From Luteolibacter rhizosphaerae (GTDB lineage: Bacteria > Verrucomicrobiota > Verrucomicrobiia > Verrucomicrobiales > Akkermansiaceae), in the NCBI RefSeq assembly GCF_025950095.1, contig NZ_JAPDDR010000007.1, positions 1 through 64,000 of the forward strand: DNA of 64,000 nucleotides, given 5' to 3'. Position numbers and translations under genes: made by a program. Positions 18,683-27,119 of this stretch are shown here, in pieces (the first letter of the stretch is position 1; every line of letters begins with the position of its first letter). A model generated the notes under the pieces. The model saw only the letters and a list, made by a program, of their open reading frames with translations, was not told the DNA's origin and did not search any database.

Positions 18683-20191
18683 TCAGTGGTGCGGTGGCAA
18701 TGCCAGGATCCGCTTGATCTCCTCCATCGCCTTCGGGTGATGGAAGGAGCCGTGACCGGAGGACACCGTCAGCACGGATTCCGCTCCCGGAATATCCGCG
18801 CTCGATGAGGAGACGAAAAGATCCCGCGAACCTTTGATCACATGGCTCGCGGTCGTCGGGACTACGGACAAGGTGCGAAAGATCTCCATCGAGCGCTGCT
18901 TCGGGGCCAGGCTCATCACGCTGTTCACGGTGCCCGCGGCGAGGTTTTCATACACCGGCTGCCACATCCCGGGGTTCTTCTTCTCGATCCGATCGAAGAA
19001 GTCATTGAAGCCGCGGCTCGGAGCCACCAGCAGTCTGCCGGTCCGGCCGACCCACGAGGCTGCCCATGTGCTGCCACCGAAGGGCACGGAGCAAAAGATC
19101 ACCCGGTCCACGTGCGTCCGTGGCTTCCAGTAGAAAGCCTCTTTCATCGCCTCGCGCTCTTCGGCGGTCAGCTCCAGCTTATCGAAGGGCCGCGTGAAAA
19201 TCGGATCCCAGAAGGCCTCGCGGGGATCCACCACCAGCGACTTCGTGAGCAAGCCGCCCATGCTGTGTGCGATCACCACCGTCCGTTGCATCGCCGGATC
19301 GCGTCCATCGGGATCGAGGAAAGCCCGCAGCTCATCAAGCTGCCTCCGCATCACCCGCGCCGAATAGAGTGGTGGCGCATTGGTGGGATAGAGATAGTGC
19401 CAGATCTGGTAGCGGGTCCGCACCGCCGGGTCCGACCACAGCTCATTGGTCAGTTCCGCCCATGCCAGCGGTGTGGAAAAGAGACCGTGCACCAGGATCA
19501 GCGGTGTCTTGTCCGGATCGTAGGCCTCCATCAAAGAGAAGCCGGCTTCGCGCCCCGTCTGCTGACGCAGCACCGAAGTCAGGCCCGTGGTCGCCAGCGA
19601 ACGTGTCTCTGCCAATAGCCCGGCCCATGGCACGGTGAAGTCGGCAGCCAAATGCTCCCGCTTGCCCGCGATCACCACGGACTCCGTTTGGAGGCGATCA
19701 TAGAGACGGATCTCTACCTCGCGCTTCCCCTGCCGCATCGCTCCGGGAATCGCCACCGCTGTCACCGCGCGGTTGATCGCTTCCGGGGGATACCATTTCT
19801 CAATCGCCTCCCGCCGATGGTTGTCACGGTGCCCGATCAGCGGCACGCCGATCCCTGCTTCCCGCTGCGGTTCCAGCCCCACCGGTTCATAGCGCGAGGC
19901 ACGCTCCATCCGGTCGAAGTATCCCGGTGCATAGCCTCCATCGACCTTGTTCCGGAAGCGCACGCGATACCCGCCGATTTCCTGGTCCTTGGCTCCGGCC
20001 CCGTGAGCCTGCTCGATCCAGTTGCCTAGCGCTTTTGCTGCGGCCGGATCGCTAGCCCCGCCGAAGGCCCGTTCCAGATCGCTCGGCGCGGGTTCCGGAC
20101 TACGCCTTTCCCGCACGCGTTCCAGCCTCGCCGGAGCGCATGCCGCCACGACGAGGCCGATAGCCAGAACCCATGCCGCGAGTCTGCTCAC
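18683..20191 (-). CDS. Lipoprotein alpha/beta hydrolase
   Basis: The 502-residue protein has a lipobox ending at Cys18 (LVVAAC), so it should be a lipid-anchored outer-membrane or periplasmic protein. After about 200 residues of linker and beta sequence comes an alpha/beta-hydrolase core: TPLILVHGLFSTP (oxyanion turn, 229-241), then VVIAHSMGGLL with the nucleophile at Ser310, and a histidine near the C-terminus in SSGHGSFHHP that fits the catalytic His. The GxSxG position reads AHSMG, an allowed variant. The family includes lipases and esterases; the substrate is unknown. It is downstream of wrbA by 12 bases and probably co-transcribed. Confidence 0.82.
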   Translation of the reverse strand: MSRLAAWVLAIGLVVAACAPARLERVRERRSPEPAPSDLERAFGGASDPAAAKALGNWIEQAHGAGAKDQEIGGYRVRFRNKVDGGYAPGYFDRMERASRYEPVGLEPQREAGIGVPLIGHRDNHRREAIEKWYPPEAINRAVTAVAIPGAMRQGKREVEIRLYDRLQTESVVIAGKREHLAADFTVPWAGLLAETRSLATTGLTSVLRQQTGREAGFSLMEAYDPDKTPLILVHGLFSTPLAWAELTNELWSDPAVRTRYQIWHYLYPTNAPPLYSARVMRRQLDELRAFLDPDGRDPAMQRTVVIAHSMGGLLTKSLVVDPREAFWDPIFTRPFDKLELTAEEREAMKEAFYWKPRTHVDRVIFCSVPFGGSTWAASWVGRTGRLLVAPSRGFNDFFDRIEKKNPGMWQPVYENLAAGTVNSVMSLAPKQRSMEIFRTLSVVPTTASHVIKGSRDLFVSSSSADIPGAESVLTVSSGHGSFHHPKAMEEIKRILALPPHH

Positions 20192-20203
20192 GACGCCATC
20201 AAA

Positions 20204-20803
20204 TCACTTGTTCAACTGCGCGGCGATTCCCGCGACGTGCTTCCCTTGGAAGCGCGCCAGCGAGAGCTCCTTCTCGCTCGGCTGGCGCGAACCGTCCGCT
20301 CCCGCGATGGTTGCCGCGCCATAGGGGCTGCCGCCGCGAACCTCGCTGATATCGGTCAGCTCCGGGGCCGCATAGGGCAAGCCCACGTAAATCATGCCGT
20401 GGTGCAGAAGCGTGGGAATGAAAGTCAGGATGGTCGATTCATTGCCACCACCGGTGCCGGTGCTGGCGAAAACGCTGCCCACCTTGCCGACCAGAGCGCC
20501 CTTCATCCAGAGCTGGCCGGTCTGGTCGAGGAAGTTCCGCATCTGTGCGGCCATGTTCCCGAAGCGTGTCGGTGTTCCAAAGATGATTGCGTCGTAGTCC
20601 GCCAGTTCGCTTGGCTCAGCCACCGGGGCGGCTTGGTCGAGCTTCGCACCATATTTCTTGGCGATGTCCTCCGGCATCGTTTCAGGCACCCGCTTGACGG
20701 TGACTTCCACGCCATCGACAGAGCGTGCGCCTTCCGCGATCGCCCCTGCCATGGTTTCGATGTGGCCGTAGGTGGAGTAGTAGAGAACGAGGACCTTGGT
20801 CAT
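20204..20803 (-). CDS. wrbA: NAD(P)H:quinone oxidoreductase, WrbA family
   Basis: The 199-residue flavodoxin-fold protein shows the WrbA hallmarks: [15 protein letters not shown] at the N-terminus (FMN phosphate loop), [19 protein letters not shown] around residues 75-95, [14 protein letters not shown] around 105-120, and the [12 protein letters not shown] loop near 155. WrbA reduces quinones by two electrons and so avoids semiquinone radicals. It lies downstream of the KefC/KefF-like and glyoxalase genes on the same strand, in keeping with an electrophile or quinone stress cluster. Confidence 0.93.
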   Translation of the reverse strand: MTKVLVLYYSTYGHIETMAGAIAEGARSVDGVEVTVKRVPETMPEDIAKKYGAKLDQAAPVAEPSELADYDAIIFGTPTRFGNMAAQMRNFLDQTGQLWMKGALVGKVGSVFASTGTGGGNESTILTFIPTLLHHGMIYVGLPYAAPELTDISEVRGGSPYGAATIAGADGSRQPSEKELSLARFQGKHVAGIAAQLNK

Positions 20804-20879
20804 GGTAATGAGGTATTGGGGTAACGGCTCTCATCGTGACCGAATCCCGCGGATCCGGGAAATATCATCTCGCTGGGCT

Positions 20880-20902
20880 CAGCATGCGCAACCGGCATGC
20901 TG
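20880..20902 (-). repeat. Eight-base-pair hairpin between kefC-like and wrbA genes
   Basis: CAGCATGC at 20880-20887 and GCATGCTG at 20895-20902 are perfect inverted copies around a seven-base loop. The hairpin lies just past the stop of the antiporter gene on the minus strand. There is no T-run after it, so it may be a processing or stability element, not a full terminator. Confidence 0.5.
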
Positions 20903-20910
20903 GGCAGGGC

Positions 20911-22785
20911 TCAGCGGTCGGTGCTGGGGGGCACCCAGCCGTCTTCGGAGGGCTCGCGGTCCAGCGGATCGGCGCGCATGACCGTATCGAAGATCGCCTG
21001 CGAATCCCGCGCAGCGTTCAGGAAGGTGACCCGGTTGTTGCGGTGCTTGGCCAGCTCCCGCACGAACTTCTCGTCCGCCTTGCGGTAGAGCTTCGCCGCG
21101 CGGTGGGCGGAGTAGGCCGGCATGCCCAGCGATCGCAGCACGTCCGTGCCCATCCGCAGGGAGGAATCGAGGGTTTCACGGTAGATGCGCTCTTCCCCGG
21201 CATCGATGAACTCATAGGCTTCCCGGCGGCTGTGCGCCCGCAGGAAGATCTGTAGGTGGGGGAAGTGCTTGCGGGCCGTCTCCACGATCCGCATCGCCAG
21301 TTCGGGGTCGCGCAGCGCGATCACCAGGATCTTCGCCCGGGCAGCACCTGCCGTTAGCAGCAGATCGGGTCGACCGGCATCGCCGTAGTAAACTTTGAAA
21401 CCGATCTGGCGCAGCGTCTCGACCTGATCCGAGTCATTGTCGAGCACGGTGCACTCGATTCCTTGGGTATGCAGCAACCGACCCACCGCGTGGCCGAAGC
21501 GGCCGTAACCGCAGATGATCACCGGCGCACCCAGATCCTCCACGTCGCTCTCCCGCTCCGGCTTGTCCTTCGGTTTGCCCCGCTCGCTGAAGCGATGGCT
21601 GGCCATGATCAGCAGCGGCGTCACCGCCATGGTCAGCGCCACCACAGCTACCAAGGTCCGGGAGACTTCTTCCGGGAAAACTGCGGCACCCGCGGCCAAG
21701 GTGATCAGCACGAAGGCGAACTCGCCCCCGGCCGCCAGGGCCGAGGAGAAAATCATCGCCGATCCGCAAGGCGCACCGCGCAACCACGAGAGCGCGAAGA
21801 GCACGCCGCCCTTCACCAGCAGTAGCGCCGCCGCCCCGCCGAAGACCAAACCCATGTTGTTCGCGATGTGCCCGAAATCGATCCCGGTCCCGACCCCGAG
21901 GAAGAACAAGCCGAGCAGCAGGCCCTTAAAGGGCTCGATGTCGCTTTCGAGCTCGTGCCGGTACTCGCTGTTCGCCAGCACCACACCTGCCATGAAAGTC
22001 CCCAGCGCTGCCGAGAGCCCCACCTTGGTCATCAGGAGCGCCACGCTGATCACGAGCAGCAGCGCTGCCGCGGTGAAAGCCTCGCGCTGACGGGTCTTCG
22101 CGATCGCCCGGAAGAAAGGCCGGACAGCGACGCGCGCCACCAGGACGATCAGGACCACCGCGCCGATGGTGATCAGCGGCTGTGCCCAGGTCGGCCAGCG
22201 ATCGATCCATTCCGCTCCGCCATGGCCATGGCCGTGACCCTGTCCATTATCGCCCCCCGTATGCTTCGCCGCGAGCAGCGGCAGCAGCGCCATGATCGGA
22301 ATCACCGCAAGGTCCTGAAACAGCAGCACCGCAAAGGAGCTCTGTCCCGCATCGGTCTTCATCAGGTTCCGCTCGCTCAGGCTCTGCAAGACGATCGCCG
22401 TGCTCGACATCGCGAGAATCAGCCCGATGGCCAGCGCAGGTTTCCAGCCACAGCCGAAGGCCATGGTCACTGCGCCCACCGCCACCGCCGAGAGCAGCAC
22501 CTGCATGGTGCCCATCCCGAAGATCTGCTTCCGCATCTTCCACAGATGGGTCGGCTGCAGCTCGAGCCCCACGAGGAAGAGCATCATCACTACGCCGAAC
22601 TCCGCGAAGTGAGTGATCTGCTCGCTCTCGCCGCCCACCCACTTCAGGCAGAAGGGCCCGATCAGGGCACCGGCGATCAGGTAGCCGAGCACGGCACCCA
22701 TCCCCAGACGCTTCCCTACCAGCACGGCGATCAGGGCCGCGCTCAGATACATGAAGGCTTGCGTAAAAAAGCTCTCGAAGGCCAC
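20911..22785 (-). CDS. KefB/KefC-type potassium/proton antiporter with TrkA-N domain
   Basis: From the GTG at 22785 the product is 624 residues. About twelve membrane helices of the CPA2 exchanger come first (GYLIAGALIGPF, FGVVMMLFLVGLELQP, LSSTAIVLQ-like motif MSSTAIVLQSLSE). A cytosolic TrkA-N domain with the NAD-binding loop ICGYGRFGHAVG follows at about residue 415. The Q/E residues of the exchanger gate are in the expected segment. Kef systems let K+ out and acidify the cytoplasm to protect against electrophiles such as methylglyoxal. The gene follows a KefF-like gene by 16 bases, the usual KefF-KefC arrangement. The start is not certain; ATG at 22752 is the alternative. A histidine/glycine-rich loop (GHGHGHGG) is present near residue 205. 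Confidence 0.88.
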   Translation of the reverse strand: MAFESFFTQAFMYLSAALIAVLVGKRLGMGAVLGYLIAGALIGPFCLKWVGGESEQITHFAEFGVVMMLFLVGLELQPTHLWKMRKQIFGMGTMQVLLSAVAVGAVTMAFGCGWKPALAIGLILAMSSTAIVLQSLSERNLMKTDAGQSSFAVLLFQDLAVIPIMALLPLLAAKHTGGDNGQGHGHGHGGAEWIDRWPTWAQPLITIGAVVLIVLVARVAVRPFFRAIAKTRQREAFTAAALLLVISVALLMTKVGLSAALGTFMAGVVLANSEYRHELESDIEPFKGLLLGLFFLGVGTGIDFGHIANNMGLVFGGAAALLLVKGGVLFALSWLRGAPCGSAMIFSSALAAGGEFAFVLITLAAGAAVFPEEVSRTLVAVVALTMAVTPLLIMASHRFSERGKPKDKPERESDVEDLGAPVIICGYGRFGHAVGRLLHTQGIECTVLDNDSDQVETLRQIGFKVYYGDAGRPDLLLTAGAARAKILVIALRDPELAMRIVETARKHFPHLQIFLRAHSRREAYEFIDAGEERIYRETLDSSLRMGTDVLRSLGMPAYSAHRAAKLYRKADEKFVRELAKHRNNRVTFLNAARDSQAIFDTVMRADPLDREPSEDGWVPPSTDR

Positions 22786-22801
22786 GGCGGTGGATGATGG
22801 G

Positions 22802-23368
22802 TCAGGAGGAGGGAGGAGCCAGCCACTGTGGCGCGCTGCCATCGCGCAGGGCTTCCAGCCAGGATTGGTAGCCGCGGGCGGCCTCGGCCAACGCCGCTTC
22901 GTCCAGATGGTTCACGCCGTGCACCGCGTAGGCCTCGGCATATCCCATGCCGCAGAGCCGGGCCGTCTGCTCGTAAGGGGCGAGCAGTTCGCGCACCGTG
23001 AAATGGTTGGGGCCTTCGCGACGGTAGGCGTTGACCGGTCCCCCGGCGGTGATCGCCTGTGCCAGGATCTTCCCGCGCAGCGCGTCTCCGCCCTCCCCGT
23101 AGGCCCAGCGGTACTCCAGCACCAGATCCAGCCACTCCTTGATCAGGGCCGGGCTGCTGTACCAGAAGAAGGGGTGCTGCAGCACCACTGCATCGTGCTT
23201 CTCGAGCAGTTGTTGCTCGTCGCGCACGTCGATCAGGAAGTCGGGATAGGTCTCGTAAAGATCATGAACGGTCACCCCCTCCGTCGTACTAGCCGCCCGC
23301 AACAGGGCGCGGTTCGCCCGCGACCGCTGGAAGGCCGGATGGGCGAAAATCACCAGGACCTGTCCCAT
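22802..23368 (-). CDS. KefF-like NAD(P)H oxidoreductase (flavodoxin-fold antiporter partner)
   Basis: The 188-residue protein matches the KefF/KefG/NQO family: VLVIFAHPAFQRSRANRAL at the N-terminus, YPDFLIDV, then the KHDAVVLQHPFFWYSSPALIKEWLD block (FMN pocket) and a GPVNAYRREGPNHFTVRELL region. KefF binds the antiporter as an activating partner and also reduces quinones. The stop lies 16 bases upstream of the antiporter start, and the ATG is two bases after the stop of the glyoxalase gene, so the three genes form one operon. A longer reading starting near 24043 merely runs through the glyoxalase gene in another frame and is rejected. Confidence 0.9.
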   Translation of the reverse strand: MGQVLVIFAHPAFQRSRANRALLRAASTTEGVTVHDLYETYPDFLIDVRDEQQLLEKHDAVVLQHPFFWYSSPALIKEWLDLVLEYRWAYGEGGDALRGKILAQAITAGGPVNAYRREGPNHFTVRELLAPYEQTARLCGMGYAEAYAVHGVNHLDEAALAEAARGYQSWLEALRDGSAPQWLAPPSS

Positions 23369-23370
23369 CG

Positions 23371-23832
23371 TCAGGCGTTCCCTTCTCCCCACTCTTTCAT
23401 CGCTGCTTCCATCTCTTCTTGGGAAACATCCTTCACATGGGACGCCAGAGTCCAGCGGTATCCTACCGGATCGTTGATCCGACCCGCGCGGTCGCCCCAG
23501 AACATATCCGTCGGCTCCTGCACCGCCGCCGCTCCAGCCCCCACCGCTTGGGCGAAGGCGGCGTCCACGTCCTCGACGTAGAGCATGAAGGTCCCGCCCT
23601 TGCCGATCTCGGGCGCCATCGATCCGTAATCCGGATACTCGTCGGAGATCATGATCCGCGAGTTGCCGATCTGGAGCTCCGCGTGGGCGATCTTGCCCTC
23701 GGGGCCGTCCAGCTTGAACAGGAGCTCCGCACCGAACGCACGGATGTAGAAGTCGATCGCGGCCTTGGCATCGCGAGCGGTAAGGGACGGGGTGATGGAA
23801 TGGTAGCCTTGGGGAATGTTGGAATTGCTCAT
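23371..23832 (-). CDS. VOC/glyoxalase-family protein (PhnB-like)
   Basis: This 153-residue protein shows the two beta-alpha-beta-beta-beta halves of the vicinal-oxygen-chelate fold: ITPSLTARDAKAAIDFYIRAFGA, ELQIGNSRIMISDEYPD, then GTFMLYVEDVDAAFAQAVGAGA and GDRAGRINDPVGYRWTLA. The DPxGYRW ending is typical of the PhnB-like subgroup. Members bind divalent metal and act on glyoxal adducts, fosfomycin-type or other small substrates. Its place two bases ahead of the KefF-like gene suggests a role in aldehyde or electrophile handling, but the substrate cannot be told from sequence. Confidence 0.87.
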   Translation of the reverse strand: MSNSNIPQGYHSITPSLTARDAKAAIDFYIRAFGAELLFKLDGPEGKIAHAELQIGNSRIMISDEYPDYGSMAPEIGKGGTFMLYVEDVDAAFAQAVGAGAAAVQEPTDMFWGDRAGRINDPVGYRWTLASHVKDVSQEEMEAAMKEWGEGNA

Positions 23833-23895
23833 GGCATCCCCTCTGTGGCACGGGCCGCAGTCCTTCGCCAGCCCGGATGGGCGGCAGAGATGTCA

Positions 23896-25482
23896 TCACT
23901 TCAGATCCGCGATCTCCGACGGGCTCAAGGCACGGGCGAAGAGCGCGAACTCGTCGATCCGGCCGTTGAAACTCCGGGCTCCGCCTGCATCCTGCCGCTC
24001 CGGCACGACCGCATCGAGATTTCCAAGATTCGCCATTCCCCACTGCAAGGCAGTCCGGCGCTTCAAGGGTCCGCTCGCGACCTCTTCACCGTCCACGTAG
24101 TGCTTGATCAGTCCCTTCTCGCCATCGATTACCGAGGCGAGGAAGACCCAGCGGCCGAAGTCCTGTTCGGTCACGATCTGCGGGCTCTCCAGCCGCTCCC
24201 AAGCATCGTAGCTCAGCTTCGCCTCCGCCCGGATGCCGAGCACCAGCCGGCCGCTCCGGTCGATCTTCCAGTGTACCTCGCCCTGCTTCTCTGGCGACAT
24301 GGAGAACAGGTGATTGTGGCTCTGCGGCAGGCTATCCACCCGCACCCACGCCGCCAGGGTCATGGATGGTGTCGTTCCGGTCGCACGGAAACGCACCCGA
24401 TCGCTCGTCTTCGCGAACCCGAGCGCCCCTTTCCTACCCCAGCGCCCTGGCAGAGGATCGCAACCGATCACCGTGCCATCCGACCCATGGTCGGCGGCAC
24501 CCGCCAGATTCCGCAAGATCGGATCGCCCGCTTCCAAGTCCTCGAAATCGAAGTAAATCTTCAGGTCGGAGGAGTCGCGCAGGGCTCGGGAGGATGCACT
24601 CCATGCCTTCCAGCGGTTCTCCGTTTCCCTGGCGGCGGCCGACATCACCGTGGCGGTATCCATGAAGGAGGAACGGTCGGCAGGGAAGGCGCTCCACTGT
24701 CCGCTACGGATCGCGATCGCCTTACCTTCTTGCAGCGACTTCTCCGCGGTGGCTGGAAGGTCGCCCTGCAGTTCCACTTCCCCGTCGAAGACATGCACCT
24801 CGCAGGCCTCCGCGCCACTCACGTTCATGCCGAACTCCGTGCCGCGGTCCACGACCTTCAGCGTCGAACTCAGTACCGTGAAGCCTTCGGCCGGAGGGGG
24901 AACCCGTGCGGTCAACCTGCCGGTCTCCAGCCGCGCCAGATCGGGCGAAAGCAACTCGATCGCAGCGGGGCCTTCGAGAATCACCCGCGCGCCGCTGTAG
25001 AAATCGAGCCGCAGCGTGCCGCTGGAAATCTTCAGCCAGCCCCGCGGCAGTGCGGCGCCCACGCCGAAGCTCCCGCTGCCCGTCTCCCACTTCACGTCGA
25101 TCGCCTGCGCCAGCATCGCGACCTGATCCGGATTACTGGATACCTTCTTGCCCGCTATCTTGGACGGCTCTTCCGGGCTGCGCGGGAAGACCCACCAGCC
25201 AAGCGCAATACAAGCGGCCAGCGCCCCTACCTCCCACGCCTTCTTGCGGAAGGGGGTGACTTTTTTGGTGATCGCACCCGCCGGGTCCTCGGAGAGCAAA
25301 GAGATCTGGCCTTGCAGTGCTTGCTCCCGCAAAAGCCCGTGCCAGTCCGAGCGATCCAGGAAAATCTCCCGTGCTCGCGAGGAGGCCAGCAGCATCTCCT
25401 CCAGCTCGCGCTTCTCCTCCGCCGTCAATTTTTGGTCGAAATAGGCGGCGATCAAGCGCTCCAGTCTGGCTTCGTCGAACAT
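23896..25482 (-). CDS. FecR-type regulator with LamG (concanavalin-like) domain, partner of ECF sigma factor
   Basis: From ATG at 25482 the protein is 528 residues. Residues 1-60 form an acidic helical segment (FDEARLERLIAAYFDQ, LTAEEKRELEEML) of the anti-sigma type. One membrane helix follows (about 70-90, VGALAACIALGWWVF). A periplasmic FecR domain spans about 130-240 (LDFYSGARVILEGPA, VVDRGTEFGMNV, VHVFDGEVEL). A LamG jelly-roll spans about 305-505 (MTLAAWVRVDSL, WVFLASVIDG, NGRIDEFALFARAL). This architecture is common in Planctomycetes and Verrucomicrobia beside ECF sigma genes. The sigma gene ends just upstream, the two frames nearly abutting, so they form an operon. It probably senses an extracellular carbohydrate or surface ligand and controls the sigma factor. 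Confidence 0.87.
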   Translation of the reverse strand: MFDEARLERLIAAYFDQKLTAEEKRELEEMLLASSRAREIFLDRSDWHGLLREQALQGQISLLSEDPAGAITKKVTPFRKKAWEVGALAACIALGWWVFPRSPEEPSKIAGKKVSSNPDQVAMLAQAIDVKWETGSGSFGVGAALPRGWLKISSGTLRLDFYSGARVILEGPAAIELLSPDLARLETGRLTARVPPPAEGFTVLSSTLKVVDRGTEFGMNVSGAEACEVHVFDGEVELQGDLPATAEKSLQEGKAIAIRSGQWSAFPADRSSFMDTATVMSAAARETENRWKAWSASSRALRDSSDLKIYFDFEDLEAGDPILRNLAGAADHGSDGTVIGCDPLPGRWGRKGALGFAKTSDRVRFRATGTTPSMTLAAWVRVDSLPQSHNHLFSMSPEKQGEVHWKIDRSGRLVLGIRAEAKLSYDAWERLESPQIVTEQDFGRWVFLASVIDGEKGLIKHYVDGEEVASGPLKRRTALQWGMANLGNLDAVVPERQDAGGARSFNGRIDEFALFARALSPSEIADLK

Positions 25483-25495
25483 GGCTGGGAAGGAC

Positions 25496-26044
25496 TCAGA
25501 TCTTGCTCGCATCCATCTTGCGCAGCACGCACTCGCGAAGGAAAGCGCGTGCTCGTGAAAGCGTCACATTCACCGATTGCACCGTGCAGCCCATCAGCTC
25601 GGCGATCTGCGGCGGCTGATGGTCTTGCTTGTAGCGAAAGTCGATCGAGCGCCGGGCCTGTGGAGCCAGTTCGTCCATGCAGGAAGCGAGCAGGTGCAGG
25701 CGCTCGTCCCCGCCGCTACGGAACTCCGTCCGCTCCGCGTCCAGCGCCTGCAGCACTTCCTCGGAGAGCGTCTCGCATTTGCTTCGCCCGGCCCGCATCG
25801 CCTCCATCACCTTGAAGCGCGCGATCGTCTTGACCCAAGCCGGAAAGCTCGTGCCGATCTCGAAGCTCGCGGCCTTCCGCGTTACCACCAGGAAGATCTC
25901 CTGCATCACATCGTCGGCCAAGGAGAAGTCCGGCAGCATCGAGATCACATAGCCGCGCACCGCGGGCTGGAATTGCAGGAAGAGGCCCTGCACCGCCGCG
26001 GTGTGGGCTTCCTCCTGGTTCATTCCTTTCAGCTCCTCGGACAT
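25496..26044 (-). CDS. ECF-type RNA polymerase sigma factor
   Basis: From ATG at 26044 (AGGGGA nine bases upstream) the product is 182 residues. Region 2 reads FLQFQPAVRGYVISMLPDFSLADDVMQEIFLVVTR and FPAWVKTIARFKVMEAMR. Region 4 reads LAPQARRSIDFRYKQDHQPPQIAELMGCTVQSVNVTLSRARAFL, a helix-turn-helix. This is the Planctomycetes/Verrucomicrobia ECF group that pairs with FecR-LamG proteins, and such a gene is directly downstream. The longer frame upstream of 26044 is rejected because it covers the divergent promoter region. A GGAACTT element on the minus strand at 26168-26162 is a candidate autoregulatory promoter. Confidence 0.93.
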   Translation of the reverse strand: MSEELKGMNQEEAHTAAVQGLFLQFQPAVRGYVISMLPDFSLADDVMQEIFLVVTRKAASFEIGTSFPAWVKTIARFKVMEAMRAGRSKCETLSEEVLQALDAERTEFRSGGDERLHLLASCMDELAPQARRSIDFRYKQDHQPPQIAELMGCTVQSVNVTLSRARAFLRECVLRKMDASKI

Positions 26045-26079
26045 CGGTTCCCGTCCCCTTAGTATGCAGCGGGCGACCC

Positions 26080-26168
26080 GGAACTTAGCATCCGGGCCCG
26101 AAATAATCACGCCCTGTGCGCGACCCGGGCTGATGCGGACTTTTTTCCCGTTTCGCATGCTAAGTTCC
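26080..26168. promoter_or_regulatory. Mirror-image GGAACTTAGCAT elements, candidate ECF promoters
   Basis: GGAACTTAGCAT at 26080-26091 and its exact reverse complement at 26157-26168 lie in the 155-bp divergent region between the sigma gene and the PEP-CTERM gene. GGAACTT is the classical ECF -35 core. The plus-strand copy points at the PEP-CTERM gene and the minus-strand copy at the sigma gene. Downstream sequences at -10 distance are AT-rich (AAATAATC and AAAAAAGTC). Both genes could thus be read by this sigma factor. Confidence 0.6.
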
Positions 26169-26199
26169 CCATTCCGCCCGCCATTCAAGCAGGAAACCC

Positions 26200-27067
26200 A
26201 TGAAAACCCTCCTGCTTGCCAGCGGCATGATCTTTGCCGCATCGGTCACCCCCGTGTCGGCCGTAAACCTTTTGCTCGACTTCGGAAATCCGGCGTCGAA
26301 CTCCGTCGTTGCTGCCCCGTACTTGGCCCTTAGTCCCGGTCACGTGGCGGGTGGTATCCCCGGTGGCCAGACCTCCTGGAACACCGTCACCACTTCCGCC
26401 AACCGCAACGACCTCGTCTATGGCGACGGCAGTGCCGCCAGCGGAGTCACGATGGATCTCGGCCAGGAAAGCACCGGCGGCAACGGCACCATCGATTTCG
26501 GGACCAATATCACCAACCTCGCGCTCGCAGGCAGCGGTGGAGCGGTCCCGGGCCAGCAGAGCCTGCTCGGCACCGGATCGATCTACGGTGATAATAGTAG
26601 CGGCGGGCCGGGACGGATTCTTCGGCGGCGGGGCGGCCACCACTACCGGCGCTGCCATCGGCCTGCGGCTGGATGGCCTCGCGGCGGGTGACTATGTCGC
26701 CTACGTGATGGCCCGAAACACCAATTCGAATGCCACCGGGTATTCGATGAACATGTACTCGAGCGTCGGCGCGAGTTCTTCCTCATTCAGTTTCGCCTCG
26801 CTGGTGGCCGAAACACAGACGAATGCCAGCTACGCTGCGGCCGGCTACTCGGGGCAGTATAACTCCTTTGTCGAGGGGGAGAATTACCAGGCCATCTCCT
26901 TCACCATTCTGGAGGGTCAATCCTTCTTCCTCGCGATCGATGGAGGCAATGACGCCGTCGACCGCCGCGGTTTCCTGAACTCGTTGCAGATCGTCTCCGT
27001 GCCGGAGCCCTCCGTCGCTTTGTTGGGCTCGCTCGGTCTGTTCCTCCTTTTCCGCCGCCGGGCCTGA
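26200..27067 (+). pseudogene. PEP-CTERM-anchored secreted protein, frameshifted
   Basis: The ATG at 26200 is preceded by AGGA and starts a clean signal peptide (MKTLLLASGMIFAASV...VSA). The first frame continues to about 26607. The matching continuation (GRDGFFGGGAATTTGAAIGL...) is in the next frame and ends at 27067 with VPEPSVALLGSLGLFLLFRRRA, a complete PEP-CTERM tail: VPEP, hydrophobic helix, basic end. Dropping one G from the GGG at 26605-26607 joins the two frames into one protein of about 288 residues. The body is glycine/serine/threonine-rich beta sequence with no known domain. It may be a true mutation, phase variation in a short G/C run, or a sequence error. PEP-CTERM tails direct export and exosortase-dependent surface attachment. 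Confidence 0.8.
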
Positions 27068-27119
27068 GACGCGCTGGTTCCCAAGACCCCCGGCCCTCTG
27101 CCGGCCAATTCACAAGCCG

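Noticed and set aside
22802-24043. A 413-codon minus-strand reading as one protein
   Set aside because: Only the last 188 residues are KefF-like. The first part is the glyoxalase gene read in a wrong frame.
23419-25815. A 798-codon plus-strand frame opposite the FecR-LamG gene
   Set aside because: Rich in Arg, His and Pro with no domain. The minus strand encodes a clear FecR-LamG protein and part of the sigma factor.
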